Below are positions 1-9,968 of a DNA stretch of 38,060 nucleotides, in pieces. The stretch is taken from assembly GCA_009733775.1 (NCBI GenBank), contig WOGZ01000317.1, positions 1 through 38,060 on the forward strand, given 5' to 3'. Position 1 is the stretch's first letter; the number at the start of each line of letters is the position of its first letter. A program made the position numbers and the translations under genes. Source of the DNA: Alectoria sarmentosa. Lineage: Eukaryota > Ascomycota > Lecanoromycetes > Lecanorales > Parmeliaceae. The notes beneath the pieces are model-generated. The model saw only the letters and a list, made by a program, of their open reading frames with translations. It had not been told where the DNA came from and did not search any database.

Positions 1-140
1 AAAAGATGGTTGGTTCCCAGCCTCCTCCGGCCTGTTGCCATGCCAGCCACATGAGTAGTACTGTATATAGGACCTGCTCCAGGGGAGCTTTGGGAGAATC
101 AATCAATCCATCCTTAACATCCCATCATCATATTTCAACA
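1..140 (-). mobile_element. LTR copy (solo or edge of an element), cut by the window start
   Basis: The reverse complement matches the two 144-bp LTRs at 7402-7545 and 8697-8840. It runs from the terminal TGTTGAAATATG at base 140 to about five bases short of its other end, which lies outside the window. It has a few bases more than the other copies (an extra GATT in the ATTGATT tract) and a diverged patch near the GGAGC motif. Whether it is a solo LTR or the end of a full element to the left cannot be seen here. Confidence 0.85.
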
Positions 141-325
141 AAATACTCTGCGACGTTGGGAATGATCTCAGCGGGCAGATCAAGCAGGGTCTTCTGCGCA
201 GGTTTGATAGACAAATCTCGACGTGTGCAAAACGCCTTTGAGACGGTCTTGCAGACATACCGGGAAAAGTACTTCCCCCCCGGCGATTTGACGATTCTTT
301 GGTTCCAGGTGGTCCGAATTGGCAT
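141..325 (-). pseudogene. Possible F-box gene fragment cut by an LTR
   Basis: Reading leftwards on the minus strand, an open frame ends in LLDLPAEIIPNVAEYF. This resembles the first helices of a fungal F-box (compare TKLPPEILSLVFGF in the F-box gene at 26009-27628). Immediately after this motif the frame enters the LTR at base 140, and the LTR supplies the stop codon (VEI then TGA). In F-box proteins this motif is normally near the N-terminus, so most of such a gene would have lain left of the LTR. The upstream part of the frame is not recognised. The motif is short, so chance resemblance is possible. Confidence 0.3.
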
Positions 326-1133
326 TGAGTATCATATCTAGGAGAGGTAATTGAAACGCTTGGGCTCTGAACTTCTTTGACAGTAGCTCGAGTATTCTTG
401 AGAGTCGATAATGTTTGCCCCATATCTAGAGGCGGATAAAGAGTTCTTGCGGCTTATTTTGATGGCTTGTGAACTTGAAATATGTATTTCAAGATAATGT
501 CTAGGCCTGAGAATGGGTCAAACTTGTTCTAGGATGGCACCGATCCTGCTCAACGAGTCTTCGGGTCAATTTTTTTTTAATAAATCAAGATTACGGCTTT
601 CCCCGGAGATCCAATTCCTGAAAGTTCTGACACGGAAAGCTCTTTGTAAGTGAGCTTCACTAGTGTCACCGGTACGAGTAAATTTGGGTGAGTTTCGTGC
701 CACATGCACCAGGCTTATTGCGAAGTTCTAGGGCAACCTTTGCTCTCAAGAGGCGCTCCGCAAACAATCGAGAATGTATCCACCGCCTGTGCAGAACATC
801 CTAGAACAGGCTCTTACGATCAACCACGAAGATCATCAGAACAGGAGTCGGAGATCAAGCAGCCGGATTGTTTCCGCCGATTTGTCGCTCCTGAGTTTCT
901 CAGATATAGATTCGAAAGCTGGAGACTGAGCCTTTTGACACCAGACCGACTAACCCCACTCGAGAGTTGAGTAATAGTAAAAGCGGCTGAGGTACAAAGC
1001 TTTGGGCTAATGGATTGTGAGCCTAGGAGAAGTTCATGCTATGATGATTCAGACGCATGCATTACAGGGGGTCTAGAATGCACCTCTCGAATCTCAGACT
1101 CTCGATCCCCCAACACACTTGGCTCAAAGGTAC
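326..1133. other. Intergenic, no gene recognised
   Basis: Normal-GC sequence with only short open frames (for example 704-970 and 1010-1231, plus strand). None shows a recognisable domain, signal peptide or splice structure. The right part should contain the 3' untranslated region of the minus-strand gene that ends at 1134. Confidence 0.5.
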
Positions 1134-3077
1134 TCAGGTCCCAGCAAATCCAAGGACTCGCAATGCTGACACCATCTCCTCCCACAATTTGTCAACGACG
1201 TTCTGATAGAATGGCTCCAAGGTACGCTTGAATAGCCATGGCATGGCTCGATAGTCGTTGGGCAATTCGTCAGCGCCATGGTACAATCTTTGCCTTTCAT
1301 TTGCATGACTTCTTGGGAAACAAAATATGTTCAGCTCGGGGTTCCTGCAATGAGAGAAGAATATTATCTCATCTGATGGGGTAACTTTACGATCCTCAGA
1401 ATACACCTGAAGAGAGATACCTGGTATCATATGGAGGCGGCCGTCCATGTCTTGTATGATTCGACACATCCATGCACCTACTCCCATTCGACGCTTAGAT
1501 GCCACATAGCTAACGTTGAGTCCGTATGCCCGACACCTAAGTTGCAGCCACCTGGCAAAAATGTAGTCGGGCATGTCCCAATGTGCCGAGGCGTCCTGAA
1601 GCTGGTGGAAAACACTTGCAATCGCCACTCCTCCGCGGAGTCTGTTCCATAGGTTGAAAGCCTCTACCAATCTCACGCTGTCAATCTTGCTAACGAGCCA
1701 TTTCGGTAGGGGAGGGCATTGAGTTGGGTTGCTGCTATCAGCTCTTGGGGTAGCCTTTGTCTCCCAACTCTCGTCAGGAGCAGCATTCGGAACAGAAGAC
1801 CAGCAAAGTGTGATTTCCAGCTCGGTGAGCGAGTCTTTGAAAAACTTGTCGCGCTGGTCTGTCCATCTCACATCAGCCTCTGTGGAGAAGCCCAGAGCTC
1901 TCGGGGCCCAATCCCAAGCTAGAACTCGTACTATGGCCAGTATACCTTGGATGCTGAGCCAAACCCCCGATTGTTTTGCTGAGGCAGACTTTAGCTCGAT
2001 ATATTGGCATATATAGGCAATTGTGATGCAGACAGCAGCGCAGAAACTGGTCGCCTTTATGACACGCAAAACTGATACGGAGACCGCTCGACAGTCGAAG
2101 ATGTAAAAGTGGTCATCCCTTGCGAAATACGCAAAAGAACTTTTACGTATCAGTGACTGCCCAGGCACATCCGCAGATCGAGCTACTAGGGCTGTGCCAT
2201 CTTTCCAGTCGGATCGAAACCAATCACAAGACTCGAAGGGTAAATGCTCAGTGATGTACACCCAGCACCATGGCAAGCCTCCTATAAGGACCGACACCGG
2301 CAAACCGACACACGCAAAAAACCGCGCCCAAGTCCACGGAGCAGGGAACATCAGAACGATGAGGCTGGAGAGACTTGAGGTGAGCATCAACCAAAGTCCA
2401 CACATTCCGAATGCTAGCCTAGCAGTGGAGCCACTTTTGACTAACGAGCACATTGCGATGCTAAAGGACGGATCGTAAGCTCTTCGATCACGCAACGCTC
2501 GCTTGCCGCCCCCAGCTATCAAAGGCATACTTTCTTGAGTATGTGATATTGTTTTGACAATATTCCATTCCACGGACGACTCGCTAATTGTGCGTTCTAG
2601 GTAATGTACCTCGATGATTCTTTCACTCTGGGGTACATCGCGGCGTCTAACTCCCGCGTATGATCGCAAGCTTGTCGTCGAAAAGCCAGTACGCTCGCAA
2701 AATTCGGTACCTAAGCTCAGTTTGAGCAGTGCACGAACGTACCCTAGGAGCCCGAAAAGCGATATAGGTGCGGTTACTGGCGGCAGAAAACCACGTGTGT
2801 AATCAACCGTGTACCGTTCTACGCCGTCAGTCGCAAAGAGGCCCACCAGCGCAGCAAGATCTTGAGTACCATCGGCTAGTATCTGGAAGCCATCATTCCT
2901 GTTTGCACTGTTCTCGTTTGACATGGTAGTGTTCGACGTCCACAGGTTCGGTACGGGTGTTGCGCCTGCGAACGAGGCATGATTCACGAGCGCACTATAC
3001 AGGGTCGCAGGCACGGCTAAGACTAAATAAAAAGGTCTGAGTATACCACGTCTTTTGACGTTCCCATTATTTGGCAT
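1134..3077 (-). CDS. Uncharacterised polytopic membrane protein, 647 aa
   Basis: A single open frame of 647 codons with no need for introns. I do not recognise a named family. Hydrophobic segments lie at about residues 13-33, 98-120, 222-244, 250-275, 338-361 and 372-390, so this is probably an integral membrane protein with about six passes. Between residues 64 and 100 is a compact motif, ILADGTQDLAALVGLFATD followed by a VERYTVDYTRG segment. The last 230 residues are soluble-looking, rich in Trp, Arg and Cys, with no membrane segment. The start is the first Met of the frame; the segment at 13-33 could be a signal anchor. A later start at Met52 would drop that segment. Nothing nearby suggests an operon-like partner. 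Its function is unknown. Confidence 0.75.
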   Translation of the reverse strand: MPNNGNVKRRGILRPFYLVLAVPATLYSALVNHASFAGATPVPNLWTSNTTMSNENSANRNDGFQILADGTQDLAALVGLFATDGVERYTVDYTRGFLPPVTAPISLFGLLGYVRALLKLSLGTEFCERTGFSTTSLRSYAGVRRRDVPQSERIIEVHYLERTISESSVEWNIVKTISHTQESMPLIAGGGKRALRDRRAYDPSFSIAMCSLVKSGSTARLAFGMCGLWLMLTSSLSSLIVLMFPAPWTWARFFACVGLPVSVLIGGLPWCWVYITEHLPFESCDWFRSDWKDGTALVARSADVPGQSLIRKSSFAYFARDDHFYIFDCRAVSVSVLRVIKATSFCAAVCITIAYICQYIELKSASAKQSGVWLSIQGILAIVRVLAWDWAPRALGFSTEADVRWTDQRDKFFKDSLTELEITLCWSSVPNAAPDESWETKATPRADSSNPTQCPPLPKWLVSKIDSVRLVEAFNLWNRLRGGVAIASVFHQLQDASAHWDMPDYIFARWLQLRCRAYGLNVSYVASKRRMGVGAWMCRIIQDMDGRLHMIPGISLQVYSEDRKVTPSDEIIFFSHCRNPELNIFCFPRSHANERQRLYHGADELPNDYRAMPWLFKRTLEPFYQNVVDKLWEEMVSALRVLGFAGT

Positions 3078-4708
3078 GACAATGACGTGGGTGGAACTTC
3101 CAACAACTGCAGGCTTTACGAAGACTATTAGGACGAGAGATTAAAAACCTTGGAATCTCGAGAGAGCTCAGAGTATAATGGACAGCCTTTAGTCAAGCCT
3201 GTTGCGCTTATCAGTGAGAGTGACGGAGAGACCTAGGAATGGGGCAAATTGAGGCAAAGATACATGCGGCATAGGCAATCCTAGACTGCCCTGAAATTAG
3301 AAGTGAAAAGCTGATTGGTAGCCTGTCCAATTAATCGTCAGATCGACACCAGAGCCTCAACGGGCAGACGCAGAAGAGTAAAGGATTTTCGCCCAGCCCC
3401 ACCCAGCACGACTTGGCAACGTCCGCATCCTGTGCCATAGGGTCGATCGGTGGGAGATTGTCATCTTGTCAGCCACTAATCGTAGCCCCACCAATCGCTA
3501 CATTCCATAAGCGAATGGTGGGGCTATGATTAGGGTTCCCAGTCGCTGGATTACTGCAGAAGATTGGCGTGAACATTTTGATAGCGCTGCTAGTCTTTCT
3601 TAGCTACTCTGCGGACAGTTCCTCCCACACAGGCCCCCGTCAAGGTAACTACGCTTCCCGCGCGCCATCGCCAGGCTCAACAGGTGCCAAAGAAACCCCC
3701 GAATGAACCCGCAAATTTGACGAGCTTCCACCCCCATATCCAATCTGCGAAATGAGAGTCGGATTTTTGAGTCCACTTCAATTCTTAGATGGGTGGAAAT
3801 GGTGGCAAGATCTCGGCCAACAAATCTCAGATGTTGGCACAAGATTTCTCGTTTGACAAGAGTTTTCAAAAACGGGTGCGTACGGAGGAGACATAGTAGC
3901 GCTATTGTAAATCCGGATTGCTTGGTACCCGCTGAAGTCGCGCTTGATTTTGGTCTCCACCCACACTTTTAGTGCCGAGACGCAGATCTCATCAAATCCT
4001 GAGGTTGATGGAAGGTCGCGTTGATCCTTGGGTGATCAACGTGAGAGATATCAAGTTATTCTAGATTCTTTTGAATGCAAGTGATTTCGCATTGACCCTT
4101 CAGAGCTTTCAAACGTTGGAGGGGCCCACCTCAAAGTGAAAAGGGTGTCAAAGCTCAAGTTATGGATCGCAGGTGGGAGCCCTCTTCGACTTCTTTATGT
4201 GGTAGCTTGAGAGGGGACTGTGGGAGGGGACTGTAAGCAGACGAGTTGAGTTGTTATTCCCTCTCCACCGCTTCTTGATGGGTAGAAGCACAGCCGTTGG
4301 TTAACCAAACAACAAGATTGATTGGTTTGGCCTGCATGAACTTCATGCAACTGTACCTGTCATGCATGAGTATTCTCCCCCATTAAGGCTGTCAAGCCCT
4401 GGTCGTTAGCCAATCAAGTCAAATCGCCAGGGATGTCGCCTGCACCAATATTGCGGAATGAAATTCTCATATACTCCTTATGGCTGCACGTTTCAGGAGG
4501 TTCTCTCACAGGGAGCAGATCTGCGGTGCCATCCGTAAGGCTCAGCGACGGACGTCATGTCACCTATCTTTATTATTTGCCCATAAAGTAATTCCCATGC
4601 TCATACAATGATTTCCGGATATCGTACTATGGAGAACCAAGCTCGATAATGACGCCTTAACACGCGGTCAACCTTGACTATCACTTCCGTGTCTTCTATA
4701 CCAAAGTT
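3078..4708. other. Divergent intergenic region (1.6 kb)
   Basis: This lies between the minus-strand membrane protein and the plus-strand kelch gene, so it should hold both promoters. Short ORFs here (such as 3600-3869 minus) show no domain and look like chance frames. The clear structural feature is the hairpin at 3476-3533, listed separately. Confidence 0.55.
3476..3533. repeat. Near-perfect hairpin, 23-bp arms, 12-nt loop
   Basis: The left arm 3476-3498 and right arm 3511-3533 are reverse complements at 21 of 23 positions, around the core TAGCCCCACCAAT. The loop is 3499-3510. It lies about 400 bp upstream of the membrane-protein start codon and 1.2 kb upstream of the kelch gene. It could be a remnant of a palindromic transposable element or a structured regulatory site. 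Confidence 0.85.
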
Positions 4709-6676
4709 ATGCACATCCGAAGCTCTGAAATTCTGCTGGTAGCGTGTACCATCGTATGTGCCGTAACTGCTCAGCTTTTGGATCCTATTAACAATTACTG
4801 TACGCGGTTTGATCACCAGTGTAAGTTCTCCTGGTGTGGATTGTCGAGCTTTGGGCGCCCCAGCTAATGACACTTAGCCGCCGTAAAGAATGGCATGCTC
4901 TACATTTACATGGGAAGTGAGACATATGTCGATTCACAGAACAATGGAGCTGCCAACGGCACCATTACCGTGGGCTATAGTACTCAACATGTCCAACCGC
5001 CCCTCACAGGAGTCATTAGACTAACGGGCACCAGATGAGTATGTGATCAACGTGAATCTTAGTACCTCCTGGGACTGGAAAACCAACATATCCGAGACTG
5101 CTTCAAACATCACTGCCAACCCAACAACTGGCTCTGTCCCTCCACAAGTCGTCAATGGTGCGCTATATCAGGGCACCCGAGATGATGACAGCATATACCT
5201 TTACGGAGGAACAACTTCCTACGCAAACGTGAGCTTTCCCGGATGGCAGGGTCCTGTCGCACCCACATACTCACTATGGTCATATGATCCTGGATCCGCG
5301 CAATGGTCGCAGTTTGACGTTAGTCACAATGCGCCATACAGACCTAGTAACGGAGCAGCCGCTGAGGCTGTAGATCAAGGCCTCGCCTTTTATTATAACG
5401 GCGAGCTCGATAACGGTAGCTCAGGACAAGAACTGGGTATCATTGCCGGTACAAACGTTTTCCTCAGTGGGATGGTGGTCATCAACACTACTGATCAAAC
5501 TGCAAGAAACCTCTCCACAGCTCAAGTCAGCGGAGATCTAGCCCGGGCACATGCACGAATGCAATACATTCCGGGGGCGGGCGAAAAAGGGGTCTTAGTC
5601 TTGATCGGCGGGAGCACCTTCCCAGCTAATCAACTTCACAGCACAGACATCGTCAATCTTGTATATCATACGGCTTCTCTGAAACGATCGCAATACGCTG
5701 ACCTGTTCGTCAGTTACCAATGACCGAGATCAATGTATTTGACATCGCTTCTATCTATAACGCCTCAACACCAGATGGAGTCTGGTACCAACAAAACGCC
5801 TCGAATCAGAACGCGACTGAAGTACCAAGTCCGCGCGTAGATTTCTGCTTGATCGCAGCATCTTCCCAGGATTCATCCAGCCACAACATGTGAGCCGCAA
5901 ACCCCATTCCCTTTTATTCCAATGCTTGACTAACAGGTCGTAAAGCTACATGTATGGAGGTCAAGACGGATCCAATCCCCCGAATTACTTTGACGAGGTC
6001 TGGGTATTGTCCTTGCCGTCATTTACCTGGACCATCATATACACCGGCATCAGTCCTCGGTTCGCCCACACATGCCATCTGGTGGGCAACCGCACCATGT
6101 TAACCGTCGGTGGCGTCGCTGCCGCGTCTCAGATGCAAGGGCTATATTCTGAAGTTCTTCCAACTTGCGATTGGGAGATCAAAGGGGTTGGCGTCTATGA
6201 TATTTCCGAACTGGTGTGGGGCAGCGTCTATAACGCCACCGCTCCTGCATATGAGGTCCCTGACCCCGTCATCTCCGCTATTGGTGGGAAGTAAGTCCTC
6301 ACTTGTGGGACGAAAAAGTTACCCATCGAACGCTGACGCGACAGACCACAGTCGCATTGGTGGCGCCACAATGAAGATGCCTTCATCAAATTTCTCCCAA
6401 AATGGCCTTGCTCGTATCTTTGGCGTCGATCCAACCGATGACACCGAAGCCCCTTCGACTACGGTGCACAGAAAGATTGCCATCATCGCCGGTACCGTCT
6501 GCAGTGTTGTGGGTCTGGCCATCATTATCGCACTGGGGGGGTATGTGGCTTGGCGGTGGCAGAAGCCGCATGCAGATCCTGAGCAGACTTACGAAAAAGA
6601 TGGGAGGGCCGTTGAAATGTCTGAGTTGCCATCAAACTCGACGAGTGAGCAGCCAAGACAACATGGGTCTGCGTGA
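4709..6676 (+). CDS. Kelch-type beta-propeller cell-surface protein, 563 aa, six exons
   Basis: I propose exons 4709-4820, 4878-4990, 5040-5660, 5714-5889, 5946-6290 and 6352-6676. All introns are 49-61 nt, start with GT, end with AG, keep phase, and most contain CTAAC/CTGAC-like branch sites. The 563-aa product begins with a signal peptide (about residues 1-21, ending AVTA). Then comes a conserved ectodomain start, NNYCTRFDHQSAVKNG, followed by kelch/galactose-oxidase-like blades: DDSIYLYGG, GVLVLIGGS, NIYMYGGQDG, and FAHTCHLVGNRTMLTVGG. There are many N-glycosylation sites. One membrane segment lies near residues 498-522, followed by a short polar cytoplasmic tail. This is the layout of fungal kelch-repeat membrane proteins whose ligands are mostly unknown. 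The start at 4709 is chosen because it alone gives the signal peptide in frame. The least certain junction is intron 2, where the acceptor GATGAG was picked to keep the frame open. Confidence 0.85.
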
Positions 6677-7396
6677 CCGGTGTACACAGCGCGGATGGAA
6701 AAGTTATCGCTGGGATTTTGATTTCAGGTACGAATATATTTTGGGGCTTTCGGGAGTCTTCGAGTCTTGGGCTGTAGCTGCTACTGGGATTGTTTGATCC
6801 TGTGGCATGTCTGTATGACTTTCATGTAGTTACTTGAATTCTGACATAGATTACGACAATACTTTGCATGCAACTCTTTCCACCGGATTTTACAGAATCT
6901 CTGCAATTTTGGGTTGAGGACAACAAGTACCAGGTTCCTTGAAAATAGCCCTTGAAGAGTTCACGTTGAAATCAAAATGGGTTTTGACGGTACATGCTCT
7001 GCGTGTGTGCAACTTGGAGTCGGAGCTTTTTCCGCTAATCTTTTTAATCTTGGCGCCAAGAGCACTACTCCTGATCTAGCCTAGGGCACACATCCAATGA
7101 CGCTCCCACGCTTTCTTGAAAACCTGGTACCCTCTGCTTGTATAGAAATGTATGATCTGGTATGCCGCCGAGAATATCTTTTCATTGCTATTGCTAGAAT
7201 GACGAGAGTCTGGAGCAAATCGTTTTGCCTCTGAAACACGGTGATCATTCTCATTGGTCGCCTTAGCCACTGTCTAATCTCGCGAATCTCACAATTTTTC
7301 TCGAGCTGAAAAACAGTTTTCAGCAAGGCGCGTATATACACAGCATCTCGATTCAATCAAGCTCAAGAGTTCTATATCACAAAGCCTTAAGGAGAG
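6677..7396. other. Intergenic, no gene recognised
   Basis: This holds the kelch gene 3' region and then sequence leading to the LTR element. Minus-strand frames at 7076-7480 overlap each other and carry no recognisable domain. A TATA-like GTATATAC at about 7332 lies some 70 bp before the LTR insertion. It could be the old promoter of the ORF now on the far side of the element (8847). Confidence 0.4.
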
Positions 7397-7401
7397 AAAG
7401 T

Positions 7402-7545
7402 TGTTGAAATATGATGATGGAATGTTAAGGATGGATTGATTATTCTCCCAAAGCTCCCCTGGAGCGAACCCTATATACAATACTAATCATGTGGCTGGCA
7501 TGGCAACAGGCCGGAGAAGGCTGGGAACCAACCATTTTTTCAACA
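7402..7545 (+). repeat. Left LTR, 144 bp
   Basis: It differs from the right LTR at four positions. At each, this copy has A or T where both the right LTR and the copy at 1-140 have G or C, so the changes arose in this copy. It is flanked on the left by AAAGT. Confidence 0.93.
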
Positions 7546-7611
7546 TTCCCCTGTTGCCGGCCTCTCATAAGCCAAAACTTTCGTTTAAAAATGAGGTTAT
7601 ACAAAGACAGA

Positions 7612-7770
7612 CCATCCTGGTCGTCATCGACAAGTCATTTTGATCGTCATCGACAAGTTCATCCTGGGTCGTCACCGATAAGTTCATCCTAGATCGTTAT
7701 CGATAAGTTATTTTGATCGTTATCGATAAATCATTCTGGTCGTTATCGACAAATTTATTTTGAATCGTTA
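7612..7770 (+). repeat. Degenerate tandem repeat inside the LTR element
   Basis: About 6.5 copies of a 23-25 bp unit built on TCGTCATCGACAAGTTCAT, just inside the left LTR. Copies show more C-to-T change toward the right (TCGTCATCGACAAG becoming TCGTTATCGATAAG). This fits point mutation of an originally GC-richer array. Confidence 0.85.
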
Positions 7771-8696
7771 TATTTCTTCAATATTCGAATCATCTGAATT
7801 TCGTTTTCGCTTTCGAGATTTTTTTTCAATAATTCACTTTTTTTGAAATCATTTCGAAACCTATTTCGGATGTAACCTTTAACAATTTTAATCTTTATAA
7901 CGTTTTTTACATTTGAAACATTTTATATTCTTTATAACTTCCGTAATCTTTTTATTTAAGATTCTCTTTTCGAAAGATTTTAATGTTACGAAAATCGTCT
8001 TATATAATAATATATTCGTTTTATCTTTTGCAAATCGTTTTTTCTTTTTTAATAACATATTTCGTATTTTATTCATAATCATCTTTAACATCATAATTTA
8101 AATCTTTATAAAATATTGATAAAATTTAAGAAGAGTTATGTCGAGATATAAAAAAGTTTATTTATCGTTATCGAGAATTACGTTGATGTTGCGAATGCGT
8201 TTTTTGAAAATCTTAATTTGAGTGAGATAAGATGTCATAAAATCGAATTCTTCATATCGCAAAGTGTAATATTTTCGTGTTAATCGTATAAATTCGACCT
8301 CATCCTTCGAGGCATATAAATTGATTAATTAAATCATCATCAAAAAGTCGTTATCGTATGCGTTAATTTGTAGTTTTGTTTTAATGAGATTATTGATCGT
8401 GAATGTTATTTCATCGACGACTTTTTAACAGAAATCTTTTCATTTGCTTAGGGTTGTAATAGTCAATGATTTCAAAATACATTCTTAAATATATTTTCAT
8501 AATTTTTGTTTGCGTAACATGATTCATATATCAATAAGGTATGAAGAATAGTTGTCATCTATTAATTGACGAATGGATGATTTGTAAAAGGCTTCGGAAT
8601 TTGCGGGGGTTATGATGTAGGGTTAAGGCTTATTGATGTGTGTAGCAACAATGTATGTAGCAGTGTTATAAAGCGTCATAAACCGGGTGCATAACC

Positions 8697-8840
8697 TGTT
8701 GAAATATGATGATGGGATGTTAAGGATGGATTGATTATTCTCCCAAAGCTCCCCTGGAGCGAACCCTATATACAGTACTAATCATGTGGCTGGCATGGCA
8801 ACAGGCCGGAGGAGGCTGGGAACCAACCATCTTTTCAACA
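8697..8840 (+). repeat. Right LTR, 144 bp
   Basis: Begins TGTTGAAATATGATG and ends CATCTTTTCAACA, followed by the duplication AAAGT. It agrees with the third copy (1-140) at all four sites where it differs from the left LTR, so it is the less mutated partner. Confidence 0.93.
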
Positions 8841-8846
8841 AAAGTC

Positions 8847-9011
8847 ATGTCTTTTATCAGCCAGAGAGATATGACCACGTTCTGTCCAATAAAGCTCCCC
8901 AAGAGCCGATTAGGACAGATTACACATCGCTCTTCTTTGAGAGCCAGCATACCATGGATGTTCCGGTCGCTTGTTGAAGAACCTGAGGGTTTTCGAGCTT
9001 TACCGCCATAA
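8847..9011 (+). CDS. Small hypothetical ORF directly downstream of the LTR element
   Basis: The ATG at 8847 follows the AAAGT duplication by one base and opens a 54-codon frame (MSFISQRDMTTFCPIKLPKS...). No domain is recognised. If the LTR element is removed mentally, the ATG is preceded by a plausible leader with a TATA-like site at about 7332. A possible intron (8989-9038, GT..AG, 50 nt) would extend the frame past the stop at 9011. A separate plus-strand frame at 9152-9400 encodes two hydrophobic segments (around VVVIVVCLPI and LSIIVSLLLMCLFWEWIV) and could be a downstream exon or an unrelated fragment. I could not build a convincing joined model, so the locus may be a decayed gene. Confidence 0.25.
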   Translation: MSFISQRDMTTFCPIKLPKSRLGQITHRSSLRASIPWMFRSLVEEPEGFRALPP

Positions 9012-9968
9012 GTGGTGGCCCCTCTTACTCGATCGCAGGCGATGTCCACAAGTCTCAGATTGAAGACCGAAGCATTACCACTTCGAGTACTTGACTTACT
9101 TCGACCGTCTACTCTGCCCAGTGAGCCGTATCTATCTCGCTCTCTATCACAATGACTTGCCAAACAGGCATTGCGCTGCTAAGCTGCTCACTGGATAGGA
9201 AAGGAAATCTCAAAATTAGCAATCGCTACGTGAGACTACTGCCTCGTATGCTAGTGGTTGTCATCGTGGTATGTCTGCCCATTGATCGGAATATGGCAGC
9301 AAGTACGTTTCTGAGTATTATTGTGTCTTTGCTGTTGATGTGCCTATTTTGGGAATGGATCGTTAGTTTGGAGCGTGATGGAGGGGTGTTCGAGCCTTAA
9401 TTGGGTCCGGACAGGGATGTATGTGAAGTTGGGGATCCGCCTTTCTCACTACTCTGACCTGCGAAGAACCACTCCTATCAACAAAGGCAAAACTATTGGG
9501 GATCTTATCCGCTGTGTTCGTCTAGAAAACACAAGAGATTCTGGGAACACGCTCCAACCCGTTGGTTCAAGAGTCGAAGACTTCAGGGGAGGATGAACAC
9601 GAAGAAACACGCGATCTTGAGCTCGAACTTGCGTTTACTGATGAGCGGCCATAGCGATCTGACGATGACGACACGTGTGAGATTACGAGCGGAATTTCTA
9701 ACTGCCAATGCCCATAGACCAAGATGTACAACACATACGGGGAGCCTTTTTCCGACGCAGCCTCAAATCCTCTTGGCCTTCAATGGCAATCTGAGAGACC
9801 AAGATGTCAAAGCCTAGAAACATTGTACACAACTTTTCAGCGCTGTCTATACGACGCTGAAACCATGTTATACAGTGACCCTAGACGCTTGCTTCTGAGC
9901 GAAAAGCATCATAATCAAATCCCCCTCACAAGCCGAAACAATAACCACTATTATCCCACACAGTCCAT
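9012..9968. other. Region of small fragments, no confident gene
   Basis: It contains the hydrophobic frame at 9152-9400 and short frames to about 9654. None can be linked into a full gene by clear splice sites. The right part is the 3' flank of the minus-strand bestrophin-like gene. Confidence 0.4.

Larger units (their letters stand above)
7402..8840 (+). mobile_element. Complete short LTR retrotransposon, non-coding (1439 bp)
   Basis: Two direct LTRs of 144 bp (7402-7545 and 8697-8840) begin TGTTGAA and end TTCAACA. The whole element is flanked by the 5-bp duplication AAAGT (7397-7401 and 8841-8845), which fixes its borders. The 1151-bp interior has no open frame of retrotransposon type. 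It starts at moderate GC and becomes extremely AT-rich. The strand is that of the TG..CA LTR orientation and is arbitrary without a primer-binding site. It is either a non-autonomous TRIM-like element or a deleted and RIP-degraded remnant of a larger one. The TGTTGAAA terminus is common in Ty1/copia LTRs, but superfamily cannot be proven without pol. Confidence 0.93.

Noticed and set aside
3600..3966. Minus-strand frames of 89 and 62 codons
   Set aside because: No domain or splice context, and the two frames overlap; treated as chance.
1..7545. A single large element bounded by the LTR copies at 1-140 and 7402-7545
   Set aside because: The two copies are in opposite orientation, and ordinary host-type genes lie between them.
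7612..7770. CRISPR-like spaced repeats
   Set aside because: Units are head-to-tail without unique spacers, degenerate, and inside a eukaryotic LTR element.
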